The notes beneath the pieces are model-generated. The model was not told the origin of the DNA. It searched no databases and was given only the letters and a program-made list of their open reading frames with translations. This document shows positions 46,288-57,176 of a stretch of 64,000 bases of DNA, one piece after another (position 1 is the first letter of the stretch; each line of letters opens with the position of its first letter). The stretch covers positions 2,046,001-2,110,000 of the forward strand of contig JAGYXB010000559.1 of NCBI GenBank assembly GCA_022495005.1, in the 5' to 3' direction. The translations under genes were made by a program, and so were the position numbers. The DNA is from Rhyacophila brunnea. Its lineage: Eukaryota; Arthropoda; Insecta; Trichoptera; Rhyacophilidae.

Positions 46288-46676
46288 TTAGGAAAAAGGG
46301 CGTAACCCTCAATTTTTCGAAAAGTGCTTTTATTAGATAATATAACAATGTATACAACTAAATACACGTTCTGTAAAAAGGAAGTAAGCTGCAAATGCCG
46401 AATTATTATCTGCATTCAGGTTGTAATTGAGCTTTAATTAAGTTTTGATTTAAGGAAAAAAGCATTTACCCTTAATTTTAATGATTTTGTAATTGTAATA
46501 ATTTCTTTATTATTATTACATCAAAAACTTATTACACAAAATCATCAATCATCTTGCATCCAATGTCTGTGCCTATGTTTTTTTGCTATTTTTAATATTG
46601 AACCAAAATCATTCAAAAAATGTTTTTTGCCTCTCCTGTAAAATTTGTTCTGTGAGGGTTACCCCCTTTTTCCTTA
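46288..46676. mobile_element. MITE with GGAAAAAGGG ends, possibly Harbinger-type
   Basis: GGAAAAAGGGCGTAACCCTCA at 46291 is mirrored by TGAGGGTTACCCCCTTTTTCC ending at 46673 (one extra base in the arm). TTA flanks both sides (46288-46290 and 46674-46676), compatible with a 3-bp Harbinger duplication. An inner degenerate copy of the same word lies at about 46454-46477. Confidence 0.55.
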
Positions 46677-46679
46677 ATA

Positions 46680-47960
46680 CGGTCGATATGATGACGCGTT
46701 TTCAAGCTTGACTCTATTCATGATGATTTGTCAGACTATACTGATCATAAATGTCAAAAAGTGAGCACAGTATCACAGCTCGGCTTGACAGTTAAGCCTT
46801 TCGTAAGTTAAAAGTAAAAAAAACACCCGTTACTATAATTATAGTAGGTATTCTTTATTAAACATCGGTGATGCTTTTGGCAATCTTTCCCCTGGACATG
46901 GATCGAGTGTTGAGTTCGAATCAGTTCTTGATATTTTTGAAACAGGACACCCTAAAAAGAAAGACTATCAGGACATCCATCGATCACTAGAAATTTCCTC
47001 GTGAATAATAATATACAGAAGTTGATATCTAGTTGTCAAATCACGTGGCCAAAGTATGTAGTTATGATTATTTCTTTGACCTTTTGCATTCTAGGCTTCA
47101 CCTTAATGTAATGTGTATAACTATTTAACGATACGGATAACGGCCCCTTGCCCCCCCCCCCTCCCCTGGGTGCGCCACTGGTCCACGTTACCTCACCATC
47201 TGTGTCCCCTGGTTCTCGGGTTCAGGTTATATCTACATTCATAGTTACTTATGTTGTACTTACTATCAATTACTATGTTACAGTTACCTCTCAATATTTA
47301 AAGACAAGGAAGCTGGATATACTTGGTTTAAAAAAGACGTAGTACCTACCCAGATGTTAATCAACATTGAAATATTTTATATAAGTATACATATAATATA
47401 TGTTAGAAATATAATGTATTTGATTAATTGATATACATTAAAGCGTAAACAATAAGCTTAGATTTTTAAATTTTTTATTGCATTTGTGGAAAAAATGGTT
47501 CCTAATTTTGGATACTCAGTATTCGACCAAATTGATTAATATTAATTATAATATTGATATATTATAATATTAATATAACACACACAAGGGGGGAGGTTTC
47601 AGGTCCAGACCACCTTAAGTTAAAAGAATATTAGTTATTCTTCTTCTTCATGAGGTATCCGCATGTCTGATATGTCTGTATCTACACGAATGAGTTAACC
47701 TTACTCCTCTCTCATTCTATGAGATGCGAGGCCTGTGACCACTGGAATACCAGTAGCACTCATAAATTGGTACAACTATCTGGGGCATCTAATATTTGCT
47801 TTAATATACCGGTGCGGCGTGTCTAAAAGATGTCTGCCTAAGAGCGGCATTTACCTAAATGATTTGTATAAATCCGTTAATGGGGGGATCCGAAACCGAA
47901 ACCCTCCCCCCATCCCTTGTGTGAGCGCCTGTCTCTCATATTAGAACCTTTTCTCACCTA
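46680..47960. other. Intergenic DNA with one possible hAT end
   Basis: A C-run and GGGTGCGCCACTGG at 47150-47185 look like a hAT-type right end without a partner. Otherwise nothing is recognised. Confidence 0.3.
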
Positions 47961-47964
47961 GAAT

Positions 47965-48395
47965 ATAGCGTGTCCGGAAACTTGTACGTATACAGTTCGT
48001 CGTATCACACTTCACCATAAAATGCTTTATCGGAAATATATGGCCTTATATTAATGACCAAGGAAGCCAGCAACCTCTTTGGGTCGTATAATAGTACTGA
48101 CATAAAATTCATGTCTAAATAAAACACAGTTCTGTTGGTTTACATATCAAAGGAAGCCAGCAGCAAACAAATTGTGAAAATAACCGATATAGGCACTGGA
48201 TTATTTGTTAGGTTAGGTTAGATTTTCATTCTTGAATTCATGATTTTTGCCAAACTCAGCTCTGAAAATTTAATTAATGTTCATATTGAATCTAATAAAA
48301 TTGGAAATCGTATAGTATACAGTCATCTCTTTCCGATAAGAAAGCTCACGGCGAATTGTGCCACAGTGAAATGTTTTACGTACAATCTACATGTA
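47965..48395 (+). repeat. Repeat family D, near-complete copy
   Basis: It runs from GCGTGTCCGGAAACTTGTAC through AAATATATGGCCTTATATTA, CATGTCTAAATAAAACACAG, GTTAGGTTAGG and CTCACGGCGAATTGTGCCAC to TTACGTACAATCTACATG, collinear with 25938-26350. Confidence 0.65.
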
Positions 48396-48399
48396 ACCA

Positions 48400-48750
48400 G
48401 AAAATAGATACAGATAATCTATATTACGAGTAGGTACCTATGTACAAAGTTAAACGTGTATCAATTAATAATATTATATTGTCGTCACATAAGGTCAAAT
48501 GTAGAGATAAACTTGCATCAACGATTATTCGAATCTACCAAAGATGGGAGTTTGATAATTCGTATAAATCTATGAAGAAAACAAAGCATTTATTTTTCCT
48601 TGACATGGCATATTCTATCAGCTTCTGGCGAGCATGTCACTATTCTTCTCCATATCCTACATAATACCGTTCATGTAATTTTTCTATACATGAACTTAGG
48701 TACTTCTAAAGTTGTATGGCCCAGAAAACTTCTCTCTGCTTACGTCTCCC
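48400..48750. other. Intergenic DNA, nothing recognised
   Basis: Short frames at 48440-48848 overlap the following MITE and are unsupported. Confidence 0.35.
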
Positions 48751-48751
48751 T

Positions 48752-49295
48752 CAATCCTTCAGTGGCGAAGGGTGGAGGTAGGCTGTTAAGATCCGACAAG
48801 TGCACACTAAACTATGTCAGTCATACGTATTTGTTTTCATTGAACTAAGATTACAGTGTGTAGATAGTGCTTATTGGGTTTTTTTAATTCAATTAAACAT
48901 TGCTTAAACCTAGCCATAGTAGATAATAGTCAAAAAATATTCGTTTATCTATAAAATATCTAAAATTATGACATTCATCCATACTTACATAGATAAAACA
49001 TTATTTTTTATTAATTGTGGTTTGGAATAGAAACAACACCATCTGTAATAACATGTATTCTTAATTCAAAAAAAACAAATAAGTATGACTGAAAAAGTAT
49101 GCACTATTTTTGTTGGATCGCCCATGCCATACGTAAATTATTATGGTTCGGTTTAGACAGCGTTTAATTGAATTTTAAAAACTAACCGTCACAATCTGCA
49201 AATTGTGTTCTTAGTTCAACGAAAACAAATTTTAGTGGCCACTATTTATGTTGAATCTTAACAGCCTACATCCACCCTTCGTCACAACAATCCTT
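48752..49295. mobile_element. hAT-type MITE family B, copy with perfect target duplication
   Basis: The element 48760-49287 starts CAGTGGCGAAGGGTGGAGG. Its right end is mutated (CCACCCTTCGTCACAA instead of CGCCACTG). CAATCCTT flanks both sides (48752-48759 and 49288-49295). Confidence 0.88.
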
Positions 49296-50400
49296 CCATG
49301 CACGATGGATTCGCATATGACATACATTATTATGTTTTGAAGCAAGCAGCATTACTTACTAATGTCAATTATTTTTTAAATTATTTTCTTAGCTTCTCTT
49401 TACTAATGACCCTAAGTCCTACGAAGTCCTTCCGTGGAGTCATATTCTTTGTGAGTTTATGTCAGCTAATACATAATATTACATAACAGATTCTGTAATA
49501 TTACTTAGCCAATATTAAATAATTACAAGATAAAAAGAACTTTTTATATACAACGTTTTTAAATTTTCTGTTGAATTATTATGCTCAATATGCTCAAACT
49601 TGTACTTGATATGAAGTAAATAAAAAACAAACAAACAAAACAAATATAGAATACTGAAATGTCACTTTGACATTTCATTTTGATCTCCATAGTAACGCAC
49701 TTATATATCAATAATTTAGTTGCTAGGACCACCCCCTTAGCAACCAATAATAGTCTTTTACTTTTTACGGATTTTTCTGAAATAACTTTCCATACAAAAC
49801 AGAATTAACTGAAAATGAATTCGATTCTGCTTAAAGATGGCTGAAAGTATTAAAAGAATGCATTGGCATCGTGTTCTGGTATATTCTAAAAGTTTCAAAT
49901 CGATTGCAAGGTTTGTACTGGACAAACAACCACCGGACAAACAATAATACGAGCTAATAAAAACGTTGGGAAAAAAATGTAAAACTAATTTCGCTTCATA
50001 TTATTTGTTTTGTTAAGTACATTATTAACATTTATTAGACACATTTTCACAGATTTATATAAATTAACCTTTTAAGCAGACGTAAACAATTCTGATCGTT
50101 ATTAAAGTATTATATTATTCAACATTGACACATATTACATCGTAATTCTTTATAACAATGTGTTTGTAGTAATATGAGTATTTTATATCTAGACGCATTT
50201 ATCTCCTTATATTATTGATATTTATTTTACCTTCAGTCAGCGACTTCTAGACTCCGGTCATTCGCCAGTTCATACTTACTGTTAATTAGACCATGCCAGC
50301 AATCTTGCACTATATGTAGCACCACCAAATACTTACAAACAGTAAAGTTATCACTTATCAGGGTGTCGGAATTCGGCTTATTTATTTTAAAGAACAAAAT
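49296..50400. other. Intergenic DNA, nothing recognised
   Basis: No gene or repeat-family match was seen. Confidence 0.35.
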
Positions 50401-50405
50401 ATTGA

Positions 50406-51013
50406 CCAGGAAACAGTGACAAAGGGTGGAGGTAGGCTGTTAAGATACACCATAAATAGTGTACACTAAACTTTGTCGGTCATAGGTACTTATTTTTTTA
50501 AATAAGACTACAATTTACAGATGGTATTGGTTAGTTTTTAAATTCAATTAAACCCTGCGAAACCAATCCATAATAGATAATAGTAAAAAAATACTTGTCT
50601 ATCTATAAAATATCTAAAATTATGCAATTAAATCATACATAACTTTGAATACTTTATAGATAGAATAATATGTTTTATCTATTATAGTTTGGTATAGGCA
50701 GGGCTTAATTAATTAAAAAAAAACAACAATATGTGTAATACTCGTATTATGTTTTCTTATATCCAACGAAAACAGATACGTTTCAATGAAAAAGTGTGCA
50801 CAATTTTGTCGTATCACCCAAAATATACCAAAACTATAATGTTTTCGTTTAGGTAAGGTTTAATTGATTTAAAAAAAAAATAGCCAATGCCAACACTATT
50901 GTAATTTGTAGTCTTAGTACAATAAAAACAAATACGTATGACTAACAAAATTTAATGCACTATTTATGGCGGATATTAACAGCCTACCTCCACCCTTCGC
51001 TATTTCCAGGAAG
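50406..51013. mobile_element. hAT-type MITE family B, copy upstream of the secreted orphan gene
   Basis: The element 50414-51005 starts CAGTGACAAAGGGTGGAGG and ends CCACCCTTCGCTATTT. The flanks CCAGGAAA and CCAGGAAG match at 7 of 8 bases. It ends about 260 bp before the TATA box of the gene at 51365. Confidence 0.87.
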
Positions 51014-51276
51014 AGGCTTTCATAAAGCACATATTGTATAACGTAGCAAACCCAATCATTTTAAACCGGGCTTAGTAAATCTATTTGTCAGTGTCGTGAA
51101 ATGCAATTAACCCGCATTAGTTACTATTGTTGGCCAATATATTGCATATTGTTTGTTTATTTGTTTTGGCATACATGACTCTTCATTGCAATAATGAGAA
51201 TAATGTAATAATATAATGTATTTCTTAATGATTTGTTTTAATACAGGAAATTAGGTCATGTTTAGAAATACTTCAG

Positions 51277-51284
51277 TATATAAA
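51277..51284 (+). promoter_or_regulatory. TATA box of the secreted orphan gene
   Basis: TATATAAA at 51277-51284, followed by two more A, lies 88 bases before the ATG at 51365. A start of transcription near 51305-51310 would leave a leader of about 55 bases. Confidence 0.55.
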
Positions 51285-51364
51285 AAGACATCGCTTTATT
51301 ATATTTATTTATTATTATAGTATTTGTATAACCACTAATACATTGTTAAATTTAAACAACAAAC

Positions 51365-52069
51365 ATGAAGATTTTTGTTTTAATTTGTCTTCAGTTGTTT
51401 GTGCGTGATTCGTATTGTGGTGTACGATATTTCAGTCGATTACCTGATGTCTTAAGCTCATTAGAACCTGTGGAAAGTCTTCCATACGATATAGATTCCG
51501 ATCTTATCGTCTCCCCATCCATCAATCAATACTCAAGTGCATTTTCACCAAAACACCACAAAGGAGTAACTGGCCATGTGCTTCAAAAAGAGACAATCGT
51601 TGAGAGCCCAACACTCCCGAATCTGGAGAAAGAAGTGGATATTGTAATGGTAATTCCTCAATCAGAATACATGTACAGCCCTTATCAAAAACCATTGTAT
51701 TACCTGCAGAGGGCGGATATTAATATGGATAACGTTTTCATGCCACTGTCAGCGTATCCAAGTGCTTCACATCACTCCAGATCCTCAATGAACTCACATG
51801 ATTTCTTTTATCAGTTATTGGAAGAACTTATAAAAGCGGAAGTGTCTGGGAAATATAATAATGTTGACTATTTTGAAAAGTCTTTCTCGTTTCCATCTAA
51901 AGATAGTGATGTTAAAGGGATCGATACTATAGGAGTTCCTGATAAAATCGAAGAAAATCATATAAAGAAAGAGGATGCTTCTCAAAAATCGTCTAATGAT
52001 ACTGAAAATAATGGAGTTGAGACTGTAATCATTGATGAATTCTTTGATCATACTACCATAAATCCATAA
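51365..52069 (+). CDS. Secreted orphan protein, 234 residues, single exon
   Basis: The ATG in AACAAACATGAAG opens a frame to a TAA at 52069. Residues 1-18 (MKIFVLICLQLFVRDSYC) form a signal peptide with likely cleavage after Cys18 or Gly19. No further Cys is present in the mature part. The rest is Ser/Pro/Tyr-rich in the middle (SEYMYSPYQKPLYYLQ) and highly acidic at the end (EENHIKKEDASQKSSNDTEN, then IIDEFFD). A dibasic HHKG/KEV region could be processed. No transmembrane segment or known domain is recognised. It has a TATA box upstream and poly(A) signals downstream, so an active gene is likely. It could be a chorion-associated, salivary or cuticle-associated protein; the sequence does not decide. 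Confidence 0.7.
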   Translation: MKIFVLICLQLFVRDSYCGVRYFSRLPDVLSSLEPVESLPYDIDSDLIVSPSINQYSSAFSPKHHKGVTGHVLQKETIVESPTLPNLEKEVDIVMVIPQSEYMYSPYQKPLYYLQRADINMDNVFMPLSAYPSASHHSRSSMNSHDFFYQLLEELIKAEVSGKYNNVDYFEKSFSFPSKDSDVKGIDTIGVPDKIEENHIKKEDASQKSSNDTENNGVETVIIDEFFDHTTINP

Positions 52070-52137
52070 TATCATTTTAAATACTAACTTATGAATAATA
52101 ATCCCATATTATTTTTTTATTATTTTTATACATACTT

Positions 52138-52205
52138 AATAAAATTTATCTGTAAAGAAATAATCATTGTACCGACGTCAATAATTATTATCTATTGCCA
52201 ATAAA
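52138..52205 (+). promoter_or_regulatory. Poly(A) signals of the secreted orphan gene
   Basis: AATAAA occurs at 52138-52143 and again at 52200-52205. The second is followed by TGTTTGATG and a T/G-rich stretch (TTATTTGTGTTTTGG), the usual downstream element. Confidence 0.6.
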
Positions 52206-52356
52206 GACTGTTTGATGAGATTAAAAATTATTTGTGTTTTGGATTTAAGTGTTTAAGATGTACCTAGTATAATTATTATTAATAGTCACCTAGCGACTAA
52301 ATTGCATTGATTCACAATTTTCTTGTAGCCCTTTGACATAATAATATAATCTGAAT

Positions 52357-52574
52357 CAGTGCTCGAAATGGATTTTTTACGAACCGGAGTGCCCAAAAAT
52401 TTTACGAAAATATTAACATAATTAATTTTCCAATTGAATGTATATTTTATAAAAATAAGTGTGTTAAAATTTTTATTATATGGCATATCTAGCTCACACG
52501 GTCAAATTAATATTTCCACGAGACGGAGCGATAATTTTTGGGATTTTATGAATCGAAACGGCGCTCCGGTCCAT
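52357..52574 (-). mobile_element. hAT MITE of the CAGTGCTCGAAATGG family, one end clipped
   Basis: It starts CAGTGCTCGAAATGG and carries CACGAGACGGAGCGATAATT and GGCGCTCCGGTCCAT. It is therefore the same element as 53254-53480 in the opposite direction, but the last 11-13 bases of the right end are missing. The 130-codon frame at 52434-52826 overlaps it and is unlikely to be a gene. Confidence 0.65.
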
Positions 52575-52954
52575 CTGATAAAATTTAATATTAAGTACAA
52601 TCAAAAAAAATGTAAGACAAAAATTATAATGTATCTATCTATGATCAGAGTGGCGTTAGCAGATGGGGTATCGGCGCTGATTTTCTTTGACGCATATGAC
52701 GCAATCGATACTTCAGAAGATTTTAAAATGGGTCTCGAAACAGTTCAAACCAGTCATAAAACTATTAAATTATACCAAGATCTCGAAAAGATGCGTATTT
52801 CTCACAAATTTAGTATACAATATTAATAAATAATGCATAACAAACTATCTGTAGCTAACATCAAATGGGACCATAACATAACCATTCGAATAGATATGTG
52901 TTTGTATACAAAAAATAAGCCACTAGCATTATTACATATTATTATCTGTCATCA

Positions 52955-53215
52955 TCATGGCCCCCACATCCTGAAGTTGGCCCCCCAGGCTAGGATCTTT
53001 AACAGACCCCCATTTAATAGCAGTGTGTTGCTCTACAGCAGCGTTTCCCAATAATGGTACTTCACGGAGTCCCAGGGTTCCGCAAGGTAAAATTAGGAGT
53101 AAGTATTTTTAGCTTAATTTTTAATTTTTTAATAAATTCACTTAAATTATTGAGTAGTCGGCACTCGGCATCATAATATGAAGCACTAATAGCGACCCCT
53201 TTTGTGGTAGCCAAG
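52955..53215 (-). repeat. Interspersed repeat family E, reversed partial copy
   Basis: CATGGCCCCCACATCCTGAAG, CTGTTGCTCTACAGCAGCG-like and GGAGTCCCAGGGTTCCGC blocks match the right half of copy 1 in reverse. Confidence 0.5.
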
Positions 53216-53245
53216 CAACACACCACTCCACTGGCCATATCTTAT

Positions 53246-53488
53246 TAATAGCTCAGTGCTCGAAATGGACCGGAACGCACCGGAGCGCCGTTCCGGTTCG
53301 TGACATCGATAAAATTATCGCTCCGTCTCGTGGAAAAATATTTTGACCCTAGATAGGCCATGTAATAGAAAATGTAACACATTTATTTTTATGAAGTACA
53401 CATCAAATTTGATAACTATGTAATATCTTAAGAAAATTGTCGAGCGCTCCTGTTCGTGAACTTTTCCATTTCGAGCGCTGTAATAGCT
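53246..53488 (+). mobile_element. hAT MITE of the CAGTGCTCGAAATGG family, complete (227 bp)
   Basis: The element 53254-53480 starts CAGTGCTCGAAATGG and ends CCATTTCGAGCGCTG. A perfect 8-bp duplication TAATAGCT lies at 53246-53253 and 53481-53488. Relatives at 3080 and 52357 are incomplete. Confidence 0.92.
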
Positions 53489-53516
53489 GTTTTTATTCAG
53501 TCAGAAAATGCGGTTA

Positions 53517-53905
53517 CATGTAAGTTGTACGTATGCAGTTCATCGTGGGACACTTATTAGTGCGCCGCAGTACGTGAAACATGAATTCGTATAACATTTT
53601 ATCAAATGATGAGTTCTTCGTTGAACATTTCACCGTGGAATACATTTGTACGTATCTTACAAAATGCGGCGATAGTTTGCAAATAGTACTGTTCCAATTA
53701 GATTAACCCTAACCTAACCTAACCTAGTAAAGACTTCTCCACATGTTGTTGCATACGTACAAATATACTCCACGGTGAAATGTTCAACGAAGAACTCATC
53801 ATCTGATTAAAGGTTACACGAACACATGTTTCACTTACTGCGGCGCACGAATAAGTGTCCTGCGGTGAACTGTTTACGTACAAATTTCCGGATACGAGAA
53901 AATAC
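53517..53905. repeat. Foldback repeat related to family D
   Basis: Arms at about 53525-53655 and 53745-53890 are inverted copies. They share GTACGTATGCAGTT-like words, TTAGTGCGCCGCAGTA-like, ATGAGTTCTTCGTTGAACATTTCACC, and TGTACGTA. The ends also carry family D words. CCTAACCTAACCTAACCTA at 53707-53725 lies in the loop. Confidence 0.65.
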
Positions 53906-54055
53906 ACTAAAAATGGTTATTTAAAAAATTGTACACGTGAATTTTCATTTAATTATATAAATGAATCATCCCACATCAAATTGAATTCCACAACGGCAAA
54001 ATGAAACGCCTAGTTTCGAATCCCCCAAAAACGACTTTTGAAAATTTTTGAGTTA

Positions 54056-54579
54056 GATATGTATTTGGCCGCCTGAATAATGTCTTCAAAAGTGTCCTTC
54101 CACTGTGCCTAAAGCGCAGAGTGTTCAACCAATGTGTGCTTCCCGTAATTACATATGCGTGTGAAACATGGACCCTAAGTAAAAGAGAGATCCAGAAACT
54201 TAGAGTAGCACAACGCGGTATGGAGAGGTGCATGCTGGGCATAACGCGAAAGGAAAAAAAGAGGAATGAGAGGATAAGGAAGCAGACAAGGGTTTGCGAT
54301 GTGATAGAGTTCATTAAAAGCCTCAAATGGAGATGGGCTGGACACATTGCTAGAAGAAGAGACAATCGTTGGACGAATTTAGTCATCCAGTGGTATCCAA
54401 GAAGTACAAAACGTCCGCAAGGTAGACCTAGAGGCCGCTGGATCGATGAAATGATAAATTTCTGCGGAAGTACGTGGCAACGCAGTGCACAGGACCGAGA
54501 GATATGGAAAAAGCTTGAAGAGGCCTTCATCCAGCAGTGGATAGATTCAGGCTGATGCTGATGATGATGATATGTATTT
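54056..54579 (+). mobile_element. 5'-truncated RTE/Craft-like LINE, best-preserved copy
   Basis: The insert 54067-54568 is bounded by an 11-bp duplication GATATGTATTT (54056-54066 and 54569-54579). A continuous frame from before 54121 to 54555 reads VFNQCVLPVITYACETWTLS, MERCMLGITRKEKKRNERIR, GHIARRRDNRWTNLVIQWYP, KRPQGRPRGRWIDEM and QQWIDSG, then a TGATGCTGATGATGATGA tail. The intact frame suggests a young insertion. It begins at the same element base as the copy at 2401. Confidence 0.88.
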
Positions 54580-55740
54580 AGATGGACATTTTTGTTACTT
54601 ATGATAGCCAAAGATTTAACTTTAAAACGTATGATCAAAATTTCAAAACCCGCTAAAATGTTTGGGTGTGCTTTTCAAATACTCCTAAAATGGATAAGCC
54701 AAAATACTCTTTAGAATGTACGAATTAAAAAATAAATACATAAAGTTCACATTTATAGATATGAGATATGATTTTGAAACTAGGCGCTTCAAATGTTATT
54801 ATTCTTGAAGTAAAATATCATCAGATCTGTGCCATTTGTATCAGAGAAAATTTGTGATGTGCGTTTTTCTCACTTAGCTGGTCGATCCACCACGCCAGGC
54901 CCGCAGGTTAGAGTCCTGTCATCCAGGGAGCATGGTCATCACTGTTGACAGGATGTTATCCTAAGAAAGAGATGTGTACATTGATACTTTTACTAGGTAG
55001 TCAAATCCAGTCAGTGTCTCGGGCTTCCAAGTCCATAAGACAGGTGCTGTATGGTATGATATTTTATGTGGAAAGAAAACGAGATATTGAATCTTCTTCA
55101 CGATTGAGCCTTCTGTGGTTTCCTTAGAAAACTCGCTTTAAAAAAAAGTAAATCAGTGTTGAATTATCTCGCATGCTCAGAAGCCACCTGTGTACATATA
55201 GACCTCGAAGTCACAGATTGTGACTTTGGACGCTGTCCATGGATATTTTTGACAAATGAAAAAATTAGTGAAAATTACTTAATTTTCTTTTTTATATCTA
55301 TCCTATTGCAGAAAAATGATTTTCATTTTTTTTACCGCGAGAGAGAGTGGTGGAATGGTGGAGCCCTTACTTGATCAAATTACAAAAAAAATACTTGCCA
55401 AAACATTATAATAAACATCTAATCACAGTAAAAAAAAATAACGCAATGACCCTGAATTATAGGCACTACCAAAAGAGGTCAACATTTTGCAATCACCTTT
55501 AGCTGAAATAATAAATAATATTATCATTATTATAAATTAATAACAAAAACATTACTATGGCATGCATTTGTGATCATAAAATGAAATAAATATATTTATG
55601 AAATAATAACACTATGCCTAGAACTCCCAGATACCAGGCTATTTTAATCCCGGGATTTCGGGATTAGAATTCCCGATTCCGACCCCGAGATTAGTGATTT
55701 CAAAACAAAATGTCATGTTTTCACAAGAACACAATAAATT
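54580..55740. other. Intergenic DNA, nothing firm
   Basis: A family E scrap (GTTAGAGTCCTGTCATCC) lies near 54907-54925. Otherwise no gene or repeat is recognised. Confidence 0.3.
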
Positions 55741-55748
55741 CTTCTTGT

Positions 55749-55820
55749 TCTGACCATGTCCGATCCTAATAAGATCATAATATGGGCCTCCACAGAGTGG
55801 AGGTTTGTTTTTACATTTTG
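55749..55820 (-). mobile_element. SINE tail fragment, reversed
   Basis: TTCTGACCATGTCCGATCC, TAATAAGATCATAATATGGG and CCTCCACAGAGTGGAGG are the reverse complement of the SINE tail. The head is absent. Confidence 0.65.
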
Positions 55821-55824
55821 CACT

Positions 55825-57170
55825 CTACGACGCAAGGTCGCAAGGCCTGTGTCAGAGGAACACTTTTGGAGTCCAGTGCAACCATCTGGGCATCCATTTT
55901 GTATATAAAATTGTAGCTGAAAAAAGAATACTAAAACTAATAATTGTGTCGCTACATTTCAAAATCAGCCAAGTCCAACTTTAGGTATTCTTTTACTTTT
56001 TTTGTGAATTGCTGAAGAACTACTGCTTTCTAACATTTCTGCATTATCAAAATGTAGAATTTAATAATTTTAAATATTCTATACTCAAAATGATATAAAC
56101 TTTCACGCTAGTGACTGTGTATTTGAGAAAACAAAAAGCTGTTTTTCTCCTATTCATCTATTATGGACTTGGCTGATTTTTAAATCTAGCACACAATTGA
56201 TAAAGTTAACTGCAAGTCATTCAGTATTGCAGAATCATTTATAAAGACTTTACAATTAGTGTGATATGAGGATATTTTGTTTATCAGGCCCGTATTAATA
56301 TAAAAATGCTTTACATAATGTTACAAGCCTAACAACTGTCTTATTAAAATGACAATAATAATAAAACGTTAATATAACCAAAGTAAAACGTCAACAGCAG
56401 TCTCCCATTTTTTTATTTACAAATAATAGTGCCTATAATGAATTATCAATAGTTTTCAAAGTGTGCGCCGTGTGACCGGATCATTGTTTATAGGTAAACT
56501 ACCTAGGTACCTACGTACTCAAATACCTACTTACATAATAGGTAGGTACCTACCCATTTAGTTTTTAATAATCAATACTATAAATTATTAGATTAGATAT
56601 TATTATAATAGTACTTATGAAGTTATGTGTGGTACGTAAAGAGACGGTATCTGTAACAAAGTAATTTTCATTTTATTTATGAACCGAAATATTATTTTGT
56701 CTCCCAATCAAAGAGATTGACATATTATATTAGAGAGGGCACCGTCCTATCTCTTTGCTTCCAATAAAATAAATAACAGTCATACAATTAAAACCAAAAA
56801 ATATGGGAAATGGCCCAATCTCACCACGTTTTGCAGGATGTTAAATTGTTAAGCTACCTTTAAGTAGGAAAATCTTATAATTACCTGTTACCTAGGCATT
56901 TAATAAAAATATTGTTTAATGGCTGTACCGGAACAAGATTAATCCAATAATAGCTTCGTATTAAATAATAATTAATGTAGGGATTTTGCAATTCTTTATT
57001 TAAATACTCAATCTTTTTACAAAATGGCATCACCGCGTTCATCTGTCATTTTGATTTATAAATTTCACCCGAATGTAAAGTGCGACTCGTGGCCGTATAA
57101 ACAATTCATAATAACAAACAATTGTCGTCGTACATCTTGTTATTAATTGTTTTAAAAAGTTCTTTAACAA
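55825..57170. other. Upstream flank of Pescadillo
   Basis: AT-rich. A palindromic ACCTAGGTACCTACGTA / TAGGTAGGTACCTACC cluster lies at 56497-56555. No gene is recognised. Confidence 0.35.
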
Positions 57171-57176
57171 TTCACA

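Noticed and set aside
52434..52826. 130-codon frame as a gene
   Set aside because: Its first part overlaps a clipped hAT MITE and no domain, signal peptide or promoter is visible.
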